The translations under genes and the position numbers were made by a program. Of a stretch of 64,000 nucleotides of DNA, positions 26,985 to 33,874 are shown piece after piece. The notes under the pieces were generated by a model. It searched no databases, was not told the origin of the DNA, and saw only the letters and a list, made by a program, of their open reading frames with translations. Source of the stretch: Deltaproteobacteria bacterium Ga0077550 (GTDB taxonomy: Bacteria; Myxococcota_A; Polyangia; Nannocystales; Nannocystaceae); NCBI GenBank assembly GCA_001464385.1, contig LNFB01000138.1, positions 1 to 64,000 of the forward strand, given 5' to 3'. The first letter of the stretch is position 1, and every line of letters starts with the position of its first letter.

Positions 26985-27602
26985 GTGATTCCGACGGCGA
27001 CGCTGCTGTGGGCCCTGCTCGCCGCCTCGACTCCGGCGAAGCGGCCGAACATGCCGGTCGGGTGGACGTGGCCGCCCTCGGCCGCGATGCGCGAGGCCGG
27101 CAGCGCGTGCCTCGAGCGGCTCGACGGGCTCGAGGTGACGTACCGGCGGGGGCCGGCCACGAACAAGATCGCGACGCCGGTCGTGCTGCCCGAGTTCATC
27201 GTCGGCGGGCTCGTGCTCACGCCGTTGAAGGGCAAGGGCGCGTATCCGATGGACTGCCAGCTCGCCGCGGGCTTCGCCGAGGTCGCGCCCGCCCTCGCGG
27301 AGCTCGGGGTGAAGGCGCTGCGCTTCCGCACGCTGCACGAGCACCGGTTCGTGCGCAAGCGCGGGCGGCCGACCAAGATCCTGAGCCGCCACGCGTTGGG
27401 CCTGGCGATCGACGTGTTCGGCGTCGAGCTGACCGATGGTCGCATCCTCGAGGTCGAGCGCGACTGGGCGGCCGAGCCGGTGCTCGCCGCGGCAGCGGCG
27501 GTGTTCGCCGCGTCCCCGCGCTTCCGCGGGCCGCTGACGCCGGCGAACGACCCGAGCGATCACGATGACCACGTGCATCTCGAGGCGCACCTGCGAATCT
27601 AG
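26985..27602 (+). CDS. Extensin-like C-terminal domain protein (M15-like fold)
   Basis: GTG 26985 gives 205 residues with a short hydrophobic N-terminus. The body matches the extensin-like domain of bacterial exported proteins: an early Cys, TYRRGPATNKIATP, MDCQLAAGF, ILSRHALGLAIDVFGVEL, a tryptophan strand, and LTPANDPSDHDDHVHLE. The H-x6-D and H-x2-H pattern suggests a zinc hydrolase related to D,D-carboxypeptidases, but activity has not been shown for most members. It begins 18 bases after the speA stop. Confidence 0.8.
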   Translation: MIPTATLLWALLAASTPAKRPNMPVGWTWPPSAAMREAGSACLERLDGLEVTYRRGPATNKIATPVVLPEFIVGGLVLTPLKGKGAYPMDCQLAAGFAEVAPALAELGVKALRFRTLHEHRFVRKRGRPTKILSRHALGLAIDVFGVELTDGRILEVERDWAAEPVLAAAAAVFAASPRFRGPLTPANDPSDHDDHVHLEAHLRI

Positions 27603-27624
27603 ACGGCGGAGTAAGGCCGCCCCC

Positions 27625-28089
27625 ATGCCCCACCAGCACTTCGTCAAGGAGACGCGGATCGCCGCACCGCCCGCGGTGGTGTTCGCGTTCCACGAGCGCC
27701 CCGAGGCCCTGACCCTGCTCATCCCGCCGTGGGAGGCGATGCGCGTCGCCGAGACCGATCACTCGCTCTCGCCGGGCAGCCGCGTGGTGCTCCGCGGGCG
27801 CCTCGGGCCGATCCCGATGCGCTGGGTGGCCGTGCACACCGAGCTCGATGCGCCGCGCTCCTTCGTCGACATGCAGGAGTCGGGACCGTTCGCGCACTGG
27901 GTGCACACCCACCGCTTCCTCGACGACGGCGCCGGCGGCACCATCCTGCGCGACGAGGTCGAGTACGCGGCGCCGCTCGGCGCGCTGGGGCGGTGGTTCG
28001 GCGGCTGGTTCATCCGCCGCAAGCTCGAACGCATGTTCGCGTACCGCCACGACGTGACCCGCCGCGTGATCGAGTCCGGCGGCCCGTGA
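27625..28089 (+). CDS. SRPBCC (START-like) family protein
   Basis: ATG 27625 has a strong ribosome site (ggagtaagg at 27608-27616). The 154-residue product fits the SRPBCC helix-grip fold: VKETRIAAPPAVVFAFHERPEAL, a central VVLRGRLGPIPMRWVAVHT, FAHWVHTHRFLDDGAGGTILRDEVEYA and a C-terminal helix with LERMFAYRHD. These proteins bind lipids or other hydrophobic ligands; this one is close to the group annotated as cell-division-inhibitor-like/cyclase-like. The ligand is unknown. Confidence 0.85.
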   Translation: MPHQHFVKETRIAAPPAVVFAFHERPEALTLLIPPWEAMRVAETDHSLSPGSRVVLRGRLGPIPMRWVAVHTELDAPRSFVDMQESGPFAHWVHTHRFLDDGAGGTILRDEVEYAAPLGALGRWFGGWFIRRKLERMFAYRHDVTRRVIESGGP

Positions 28090-28149
28090 GCGCCGACACG
28101 GGCATTGCGCCCCAGCGTCGGGATTCCGCCGTTGGAGTTTCGACGCTGG
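28082..28149. terminator. Two hairpins after the SRPBCC gene
   Basis: GCCCGTG (28082-28088) pairs with CACGGGC (28097-28103) over an 8-base loop and includes the stop codon. CCAGCGTCG (28112-28120) pairs with CGACGCTGG (28141-28149) over 20 bases. Neither has a T run. They probably mark the 3' end of the SRPBCC transcript and may insulate the genes downstream. Confidence 0.45.
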
Positions 28150-28292
28150 CAGATCCTTGACGCGATCGAGGGCCCAGAGCGCGTTGCGATCGTTGGATCG
28201 AGGATCCTGTAGGGTCGCTGGATCGCGACGCAATCCCCCGCACGTGCGGCGCGGCCGCGGGTGGATCCACCCGTGCATTGAGCTGGGCCACC

Positions 28293-28559
28293 ATGCACGG
28301 TGCCTACAGCCTCCGCGTCCAGCCCTCCGACCCCACCGTCCTGCGCGGGCCGATCCCCACCGCCCCGATGCGCGTCGTCGACGAGCCCAAGGTCGGCGAG
28401 GCGATGGTCTTCGTGTCGGTGGACCGCACGCTGGTCGTCCGCACCAGCCGGGTCCTCGGCTTCCTCCGCACCGCGCACCGCCTGGTGCTGCGCACCGAGA
28501 ACAGCCTGTACACGCTGACCCGCGTCGGCGAGCTGCCGGCGCCGCTGCACGTTGCTTAG
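28293..28559 (+). CDS. Small conserved-looking protein, unknown function
   Basis: ATG 28293 encodes 88 residues with protein-like composition: a beta-rich middle, VGEAMVFVSVDRTLVVRTSRVLGF, and ENSLYTLTRVGEL near the end. No family is recognised and there is no signal peptide. It is upstream of the seleno-peroxiredoxin gene by 52 bases on the same strand, so the two may share a transcript. A TTG 15 bases earlier is a less likely start. Confidence 0.55.
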   Translation: MHGAYSLRVQPSDPTVLRGPIPTAPMRVVDEPKVGEAMVFVSVDRTLVVRTSRVLGFLRTAHRLVLRTENSLYTLTRVGELPAPLHVA

Positions 28560-28611
28560 CCGAGGGCGTCGGCCACGAGCGCCGTGCCGGATCGTTGCTA
28601 GGTTCCCGTCG

Positions 28612-29367
28612 ATGATCGCACTCGGTACCACCGCCCCCACGTTCTCGCGCACCGATCACCTCGGTCGCCCCCTCGACTCCACCGCCCTCCGCGGTCGACG
28701 TCACCTGCTGCTGCTGTTCTATCCCCTCGATTTCACCCCCACGTGAAGCTCCGAAGTGCCAGCGCTGGAAGCGCTGAATGATCGGCTCCGCGCCGCGCAT
28801 ACCGTGGCATGCGGCGTCTCCGTGGATTCCAACTTCAGTCATGCTGCCTGGGCCGAGCAACTCGGCGGGGTCTCGCTGCCGCTCGTCGCGGACTTCCACC
28901 CCAAGGGTGAGATCGCCGAGGCCTTCGGGGTCTACCTCGTGGACAAGGGCATCACCGATCGCGCGACCGTGATCGTCGACGCCGGCGGCACCGTGCGTTT
29001 CGCCGAGAGCGTCGGTCCCGGGGGCAAGCGCGACATCGAGGCGCTCGTCGCCGCCTGCGAGGCGATCGACGCCGCGTGGTCACCCGGCCTGCCCGACGCG
29101 ACACCGCCCGTCGGCCTGCCCGAGGGCGCGGCGCTCTACGTGAAGGACCGCTGCATGTTCAGCCGCTGGGCGCTGTACGGCCGCACGAACCTCCACCTCG
29201 AGGCGTCGCTGCCGGTGGTGAACGTCTCGCGGGATCCGGCGGCGCTCGAGGAGCTCGTGCGCCGCGGCGGCAAGGGCCAGGCGCCCGCGCTCGTCACCGC
29301 GGACGCGGTGTTGTACGAGTCGGCCGACATCGCGAAGTTCCTCGGCGAGCGCGCGAGCTGGGGTTGA
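28612..29367 (+). CDS. Predicted selenocysteine peroxiredoxin-glutaredoxin fusion (in-frame TGA = Sec45)
   Basis: ATG 28612 opens a frame interrupted only by TGA at 28744-28746; the same frame then runs 207 codons to 29367. Across the TGA the protein reads FYPLDFTPT-U-SSEVPALE, so Sec45 replaces the peroxidatic Cys of the Prx motif PxxxTxxC. The Prx domain (1-155, BCP/AhpE-like, with GVSVDSNFSHAAWAEQLGG and ADFHPKGEIAEAFGVY) is followed by a glutaredoxin domain (165-251) with CMFS at 181-184 and the cis-Pro region GQAPALVT. A bSECIS-like hairpin lies just after the TGA. It would reduce peroxides using electrons passed through its own glutaredoxin domain. A standard gene caller would split it or start it at 28756. 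The alternative, a nonsense mutation, would have to fall by chance on the catalytic codon. Confidence 0.92.
28744..28776 (+). promoter_or_regulatory. Bacterial SECIS-like element in the seleno-peroxiredoxin mRNA
   Basis: TGA at 28744-28746 is followed, 13 bases later, by a perfect 6-bp stem: CAGCGC (28760-28765) and GCGCTG (28771-28776) with the 5-base loop TGGAA. Nineteen bases separate the TGA from the apical loop, and the loop has G as its second base. Both features meet the published bacterial SECIS consensus (loop 16-37 bases after UGA, G in the first two loop positions). The stem is inside the coding sequence and would bind SelB. Confidence 0.85.
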
Positions 29368-29408
29368 GCTCCGGCGGCGCGGCGCGGGCCTCCGCGTCGC
29401 GCCGACCG

Positions 29409-30008
29409 TCACTCCGGTGGGTCGTCGCCGAAGAGCGTGCCGAGCACCAGCTCGATCCCGTCGAAGGGCTCGGGCCGCACGGTCTCGCCCCGCTCGGCGC
29501 GCAGCACCATCGTGTAGCCCGCGTCCGTCCAACGCATCACCGTGAGCGTCGCGTCGCGCGGGTCCACCAACCAGTAGTGGACGACGTTCGCTCGGTGATA
29601 CACGCGGAGCTTCTTCACCGTGTCGGTGTTCGCGTTCGCGGGCGACACCACCTCGCAGATCCAGTCGGGACGGATGCTGACGGGGAATCCCACCGGCCGG
29701 GTCGGCACTCGCTCTCGCCGCCAGCCCAGCACGTCCGGGCGCACCACTTCTGCCGAGCCGAGCAGTGCCGACTCGAGCAACACCTCGACCTCGGTGGCGA
29801 TCCACCATCCACCCGGGCCGCCATCCCGCGAGCGCCGCTGGTAGGCGGGGCGGATCGCACCGACGATGCCCGCCTGCGCATCGCCGTGCTCGCCGCTGGG
29901 CGTCGCCTTCTCGACGATCTCGCCGCCGACGAGCTCGTGGAAGCGGCGGTCCTCGGGGATCTGGAGGAACTCTCCGATGGTCGCCGGCTGGGGAGCTGCG
30001 CCCGACAC
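29409..30008 (-). CDS. Uma2-family (DUF820) putative endonuclease
   Basis: GTG 30008 gives 199 residues; the longer open frame adds an Arg/Ser-rich stretch unlike the family. Motifs fit Uma2: RFHELVGGEIVEKATPSGEHG, VVRPDVLGWRRE, PDWICEVVSPANANTDTVKK, YHRANVVHYWLVDP. These correspond to the PD-(D/E)XK-like nuclease core (PDV, E-V-S, K). The group is widespread in cyanobacteria and myxobacteria with uncertain function. It follows the caspase-like gene by 109 bases on the same strand. A second family member starts at 63858. Confidence 0.9.
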   Translation of the reverse strand: MSGAAPQPATIGEFLQIPEDRRFHELVGGEIVEKATPSGEHGDAQAGIVGAIRPAYQRRSRDGGPGGWWIATEVEVLLESALLGSAEVVRPDVLGWRRERVPTRPVGFPVSIRPDWICEVVSPANANTDTVKKLRVYHRANVVHYWLVDPRDATLTVMRWTDAGYTMVLRAERGETVRPEPFDGIELVLGTLFGDDPPE

Positions 30009-30117
30009 CCTGGGATGGTGGCCGACGGCGGACGACGGGGCAAGCGACGACCGCCGCCTCCGCCGAGAACTCCCGCGCGGGCAGGGACCGGGCGCCGCGG
30101 GATGCACTGCCCCGCAC

Positions 30118-31062
30118 TCAGCGTGCGCTGGTGCCGAACTGCGGTCGCGACGGTCGCTGGCCGAGCGCGCGCTCGAGTCGACGCACGCGCGCCGCGACGT
30201 CGAGGTGCACGTCGTGCCACTTCACGTGCTCCGGCGCGGTGCCGCGGCGCACGTGATCCTCGAGCGTCCGCCCCAGTGCGCCGCCCCAGAACGTCTCGCG
30301 CGTGCCCGCGCCGCAGCCGAAGCTCGGGCGGTTGCTCGCCGCCGCGGTGAGCACGGTGGTGTTGGGCAGTGAGGTCAGCGCGTCGGGTCCGGCGAGGAAC
30401 GCCCCGGAGTAGCAGCCCTGCAGCACGACGATCTTCTCGGTGGCGTCGGGCAGGGTCGACAGCGCGGCGCGCAGGCTCGCGGGCGTGAGCGCGACGCGGT
30501 CGGCCGGCGTGCCGCTGCGCAGCGCCGCGAGCTGATCGGCGGGGGCCCCGACGCGCACGCTCGGATCGCCGTCGAGGGCGAGCGCCGGCTGGGCCAGGAA
30601 GGCGCGCTCCTCGGGCGCGAGCACCCAGCTGCGCGCGTCGCCGCCGAGGCTCGGCACGCCGTGGGCGGTGATGTACAGATAAAACGTCTCGGGCGGGGCC
30701 AGGGCGATCGTCTCGATGTCGCCCAGCACCCGCGCCGCGCTGGCCTCGGCGCAGTCGGCCATCTCGTCGTGCAGGCGGCCGTACTGGGGGCGATCGGCGG
30801 CGAAGGCCCGCGCGGTGGGCTTGGCCCAGTAGCACGCGATGTCGTCGGCCGCGACGCCGGCCCTGCGCCACAGCCCGCGCTGCCGAACGACCTCCTCGGC
30901 GAAGTTCGCGACGTCGTTGCCGCCCGCGACCAGCATCACCCGTGTGCTCGGGCTCGGCGGCGCGGTGGGGTAGGGCGTCGACATCGCGGCGAAGTCGGTG
31001 CGGTGGCACGCCGTTGCGAGCAGCAGGCCGAGGCCGATCGCCGTCGTTCGTGGGCGCGTCAT
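30118..31062 (-). CDS. Lipoprotein of caspase/legumain (clan CD, C13-like) cysteine peptidase fold
   Basis: ATG 31062 overlaps the upstream stop by four bases and gives a lipobox ATAC. The 314-residue product has VMLVAGGNDVANFAEEV, then FYLYITAHGVPSLGG with the catalytic-type His, and KIVVLQGCYSGAFLAG with the catalytic-type Cys. This HG / GCYSG pair after hydrophobic strands is the signature of clan CD peptidases, closest to the C13 (legumain) type. It is likely an Asn-specific protease or transamidase at the envelope; the substrate is unknown. It is the last of three overlapping genes with RidA and an alpha/beta hydrolase. Confidence 0.85.
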   Translation of the reverse strand: MTRPRTTAIGLGLLLATACHRTDFAAMSTPYPTAPPSPSTRVMLVAGGNDVANFAEEVVRQRGLWRRAGVAADDIACYWAKPTARAFAADRPQYGRLHDEMADCAEASAARVLGDIETIALAPPETFYLYITAHGVPSLGGDARSWVLAPEERAFLAQPALALDGDPSVRVGAPADQLAALRSGTPADRVALTPASLRAALSTLPDATEKIVVLQGCYSGAFLAGPDALTSLPNTTVLTAAASNRPSFGCGAGTRETFWGGALGRTLEDHVRRGTAPEHVKWHDVHLDVAARVRRLERALGQRPSRPQFGTSAR

Positions 31063-31973
31063 CGCGTCGCTCCGTGGGCGGCCAACCACGCCGCGATGCC
31101 CGTGGCCCGCGAGCCCTCGTGGTCGCCGTCGACGGTCTCGACGACGAAGGGCGCGCCGACCCGCGCCGCGGCCTCGCGCACGGACTCCGCGTTGGGGAGG
31201 AACGGCGCGTCGTCCCGTCCGAGGTACGCGGTGTGGGGATGGACCATGTGGGCGACGTGGGGCCCGAGCACCCGTAGCTCACGCTCGTGGCGCAGCGCGG
31301 GGTCGAAGCGCACGAGCTTCGCGTTGCCGTCGCCCTTCGCCCAGCGCACGAACGTCGCCGGCACATAGATGCCGCCGATGCTCGCGGTGTCGACGACGTC
31401 GACGTCGGGGCGCAGGCTCAGCAGCGCCGCGAGGCCACCGCCCACGCTGTGGCCGAGGACGTGGACGCGACGCGCGTCGACCTCGGGCTGCCCGCGGGCC
31501 CACGCGATCGCGGCCGCGGCGTCGTCGAGCTCGCCGAACAACAGCTCGAGCGCGCCGGGGTTGCCGTTCTCGCCGCGCCACGACGGGGTCATCACCGCGA
31601 AGCCGGCGTCGAGCACCGGGCGCACCGCCTCGAAGTCCGACGGCGCGAGCGCGAAGCCGCCGTGCAGGTACACGAGCAGGGGGTGTGGTCCGGGGCCGGG
31701 CGGCGTCGCGAACCATGCGAGCAGCGGACCCGTCGCGCCGCCGTAGTGGACCGCGCGCGCGCCGTCGGGGGTCCGCGGTGCCCCGAGGCGCTCGGGCGAC
31801 GGCGCCACCGTGCGCAGCACCGTGGGGTGCGCGAGCCGGGCCTCGACGAATGGCACCCGGACTGGCTCGGCCGCCTCGGGCGGCTGCGTCGGCGCGGCGC
31901 GACACGCGAGCAGGAGGCCGACGAGCACGCCCGTCGGACCGCGAACGCCGAGGGCGGAGGCCGCGGCGCTCAC
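31059..31973 (-). CDS. Alpha/beta hydrolase lipoprotein (acyl-peptide hydrolase/esterase type)
   Basis: GTG 31973 overlaps the ridA stop (GTGA), and the resulting N-terminus is a lipoprotein signal ending in LLLAC. The 304-residue product has an oxyanion strand LLVYLHGGFAL, the nucleophile elbow VLGHSVGGGLA (GHSVG), an acid in the following strands and an end region VVETVDGDHEGSR with a candidate catalytic His. This is the S9/dienelactone-hydrolase-like alpha/beta fold. It could cleave peptides or esters; specificity is not deducible. It overlaps the caspase-like gene by four bases. Confidence 0.87.
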   Translation of the reverse strand: MSAAASALGVRGPTGVLVGLLLACRAAPTQPPEAAEPVRVPFVEARLAHPTVLRTVAPSPERLGAPRTPDGARAVHYGGATGPLLAWFATPPGPGPHPLLVYLHGGFALAPSDFEAVRPVLDAGFAVMTPSWRGENGNPGALELLFGELDDAAAAIAWARGQPEVDARRVHVLGHSVGGGLAALLSLRPDVDVVDTASIGGIYVPATFVRWAKGDGNAKLVRFDPALRHERELRVLGPHVAHMVHPHTAYLGRDDAPFLPNAESVREAAARVGAPFVVETVDGDHEGSRATGIAAWLAAHGATR

Positions 31974-32347
31974 ACGTGCGCGACGGCCTCGACTTCGAGC
32001 TTGAAGTTGTACGGCAGGCGGCGGACCTCGACGCACGTGCGCGCCGGCGGCGACTCGCCGGGGAAGAACTCGGCGTAGATCTGATTGAAGACGCCGAAGT
32101 CGTTCATGTCCGTGAAGTAGGCCGTGACCTTCACGACCTTGGCCATGCTCGAGCCCGCGCGCTCGATCGTGCGGCGCAGGTTCTCGAGGGTCATGCGCGC
32201 CTCGTGGGCGAAATCACCGGTCTTGATCGACAGGTCCTCGACGTCGACCGCCGCGTGGCCCGAAGTGTGGATCCAGCCATCGTGGGTGCGGTGCCACGAG
32301 AACACCGGACCGTGCTCGAGCGCCCGAGTATCGCGTCGCGATTTCAT
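31970..32347 (-). CDS. ridA: RidA-family reactive intermediate deaminase
   Basis: The 125-residue product has the RidA/YjgF fold: WIHTSGHAAVD, QARM-type TLENLRRTIERAGSSMAKVVKVTAYFTD, and PPARTCVEVRRLPYNFKLEVEAVA with the conserved Arg that binds the substrate carboxylate and a final Glu. RidA proteins hydrolyse enamine/imine intermediates such as 2-aminoacrylate released by PLP enzymes. Here it lies 36 bases downstream of a PLP-dependent decarboxylase on the same strand, which fits that role. It is followed by coupled hydrolase and peptidase genes. Confidence 0.9.
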   Translation of the reverse strand: MKSRRDTRALEHGPVFSWHRTHDGWIHTSGHAAVDVEDLSIKTGDFAHEARMTLENLRRTIERAGSSMAKVVKVTAYFTDMNDFGVFNQIYAEFFPGESPPARTCVEVRRLPYNFKLEVEAVAHV

Positions 32348-32383
32348 GGTTCGTCTCGGATATAGCCTACCTGCCAGCGGTCG

Positions 32384-33874
32384 TCACGTCGACGCGGAGG
32401 CGGCGATGTCCTCGAGGCACGCCTCGATGTGCGGGGCATGGGTGCGGAAGCTCAACACGCACGCGCGCAGGGTGAACGCGGCCCCGGCCGCGGCCCCGCC
32501 GGGTCCGGGCTGGAGCGGCAGCGACGTGCTCGACAGGTGGACCCGGGCCCGCGCGTTGATCCTCGCCAGCCACGCGGCGTTGCGCCGATCGTGGGCCTCG
32601 CGGGGCTCGCCGGGCAGGCGGGTGAACCGCCACGCCACTGCCGACAGCTGCGGCACATCGACGATCTCGAGGGGCACGCCGCCCTCCGCGAGCTCGAGCA
32701 GCCCGCGGTGCAATCGCGACGCGAGCGCGAGCTTCTCCGTCAGGGCGCGGCGGAACGCCCCGGCCCCGTGCAGCTGCAGCGGGAGCCAGAGCCGAAGGCC
32801 CCGGGGATCGCGGCTCAGCTCGGGGCCGTACTCGGTGGGGCTCGGCGGCTCGCCGGCGCGATCGAGGGCGTCGAAGTCCTGGAGGTATGGCGCTTCGATG
32901 TCGAACGCCGCGCGCAGGCTCGCGCCGTCGCGGACCAGCAGGCAGCCGGTGCCGTAGGGCAGGAACATGCCCTTGTGCGGGTCGAACGTGATCGAGTCTG
33001 CGCGGGAGATGCCGCGCAGGCGCCGACGGCCCTCGTCACACAGGACGAACGCGCCGCCGTACGCCGCGTCGCAGTGGTGCCACAGCCCGGTCTCGGCGCA
33101 GATGTCCGCGATGGCGTCGAGGGGATCGACGGCGCCGGTGTTCGTGGTGCCCGCCGCGGTGACGACCAGCATCGGCAGCGCCCCGGCCCCGCGATCGGCC
33201 TCGATCGCGGCCTGCAACGCGCCGGGATCGAGCCGCAGGCGGGCGTCGGTGGCCACGCGGCGCACGTTGGCCAGGGGGATGCCCGCGGTGCGGACCGCCT
33301 TGGCGATGCTGTGATGCGCCTGATCCGAGGTGTAGATCATCGCGCGGTGGACCGCGCCGCCCTCGCCCAGTCGATCGTGGCGCGCCGTCACGATCGCCGT
33401 CAGGTTGGCCATCGAGCCGCCGGAGGTGAGCAGCCCGCGGGCCGTCTCGGGGAGGCCGAACTCCGCGGCGAGCCACGCCAGCACGTCGGCCTCGAGCCGA
33501 CACAACGCAGGCGCGGCGGCGGCGAGCCCGGTGTAGCGGTTGAGCAGCGTCGAGATGAACTCGGCGAGCGCCGCGGTGGGCAGGCCACCGCCGGGCACGT
33601 ACGCGAGGTAGCCCGGGCCGATCGTGTTGAGCGACGCCTCGGCGGCGCGGCGCAGGATCGGCACCAGCGTGGCGAGACCGCCCTCGATCGGCGCCTCGCC
33701 GATCGCACGGCTGAGCGTGGCCGCGATCGCGTTGCCGGCCGCGCCGAGGGTGCCGACCGCCGGCGCCGTCGCGGTCTGCTCGACGGCGTCGAAGCCGAGG
33801 GTGGCGAGCTGACCGAGCCAGCCCTCGAGCGTCGCGCGGTCGGGCTCGAGCTCGGCGCCCTCGGGCAGGCTCAC
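32384..33874 (-). CDS. PLP-dependent group II (aromatic-L-amino-acid type) decarboxylase
   Basis: GTG 33874 overlaps the upstream stop by four bases and starts a 496-residue protein; no hydrophobic signal is seen. Motifs are those of group II decarboxylases: NTIGPGYLAYVPGGG, LTSGGSMANLTAIVTAR, TAAGTTNTGAVDP, CDAAYGGAFVL and ITFDPHKGMFLPYGTG, with the PLP lysine in DPHK. It converts an L-amino acid, probably aromatic, to an amine. It is the third gene after two amidohydrolases and is followed by ridA, so the operon may process amino acids or peptides to amines. The exact substrate is not deducible. Confidence 0.93.
   Translation of the reverse strand: MSLPEGAELEPDRATLEGWLGQLATLGFDAVEQTATAPAVGTLGAAGNAIAATLSRAIGEAPIEGGLATLVPILRRAAEASLNTIGPGYLAYVPGGGLPTAALAEFISTLLNRYTGLAAAAPALCRLEADVLAWLAAEFGLPETARGLLTSGGSMANLTAIVTARHDRLGEGGAVHRAMIYTSDQAHHSIAKAVRTAGIPLANVRRVATDARLRLDPGALQAAIEADRGAGALPMLVVTAAGTTNTGAVDPLDAIADICAETGLWHHCDAAYGGAFVLCDEGRRRLRGISRADSITFDPHKGMFLPYGTGCLLVRDGASLRAAFDIEAPYLQDFDALDRAGEPPSPTEYGPELSRDPRGLRLWLPLQLHGAGAFRRALTEKLALASRLHRGLLELAEGGVPLEIVDVPQLSAVAWRFTRLPGEPREAHDRRNAAWLARINARARVHLSSTSLPLQPGPGGAAAGAAFTLRACVLSFRTHAPHIEACLEDIAASAST

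Noticed and set aside
28552-28746. Short gene ending at TGA 28744-28746
   Set aside because: It is the N-terminal part of the peroxiredoxin and would stop at the active site; a true stop is unlikely.
28756-29367. Independent peroxiredoxin-like gene starting at GTG 28756
   Set aside because: It would lack the first strand and the catalytic residue of Prx; the upstream in-frame part supplies exactly those, so TGA is better read as selenocysteine.
29409-30008. Uma2 gene as evidence of an insertion sequence
   Set aside because: No terminal inverted repeats or target duplications are seen around either copy.
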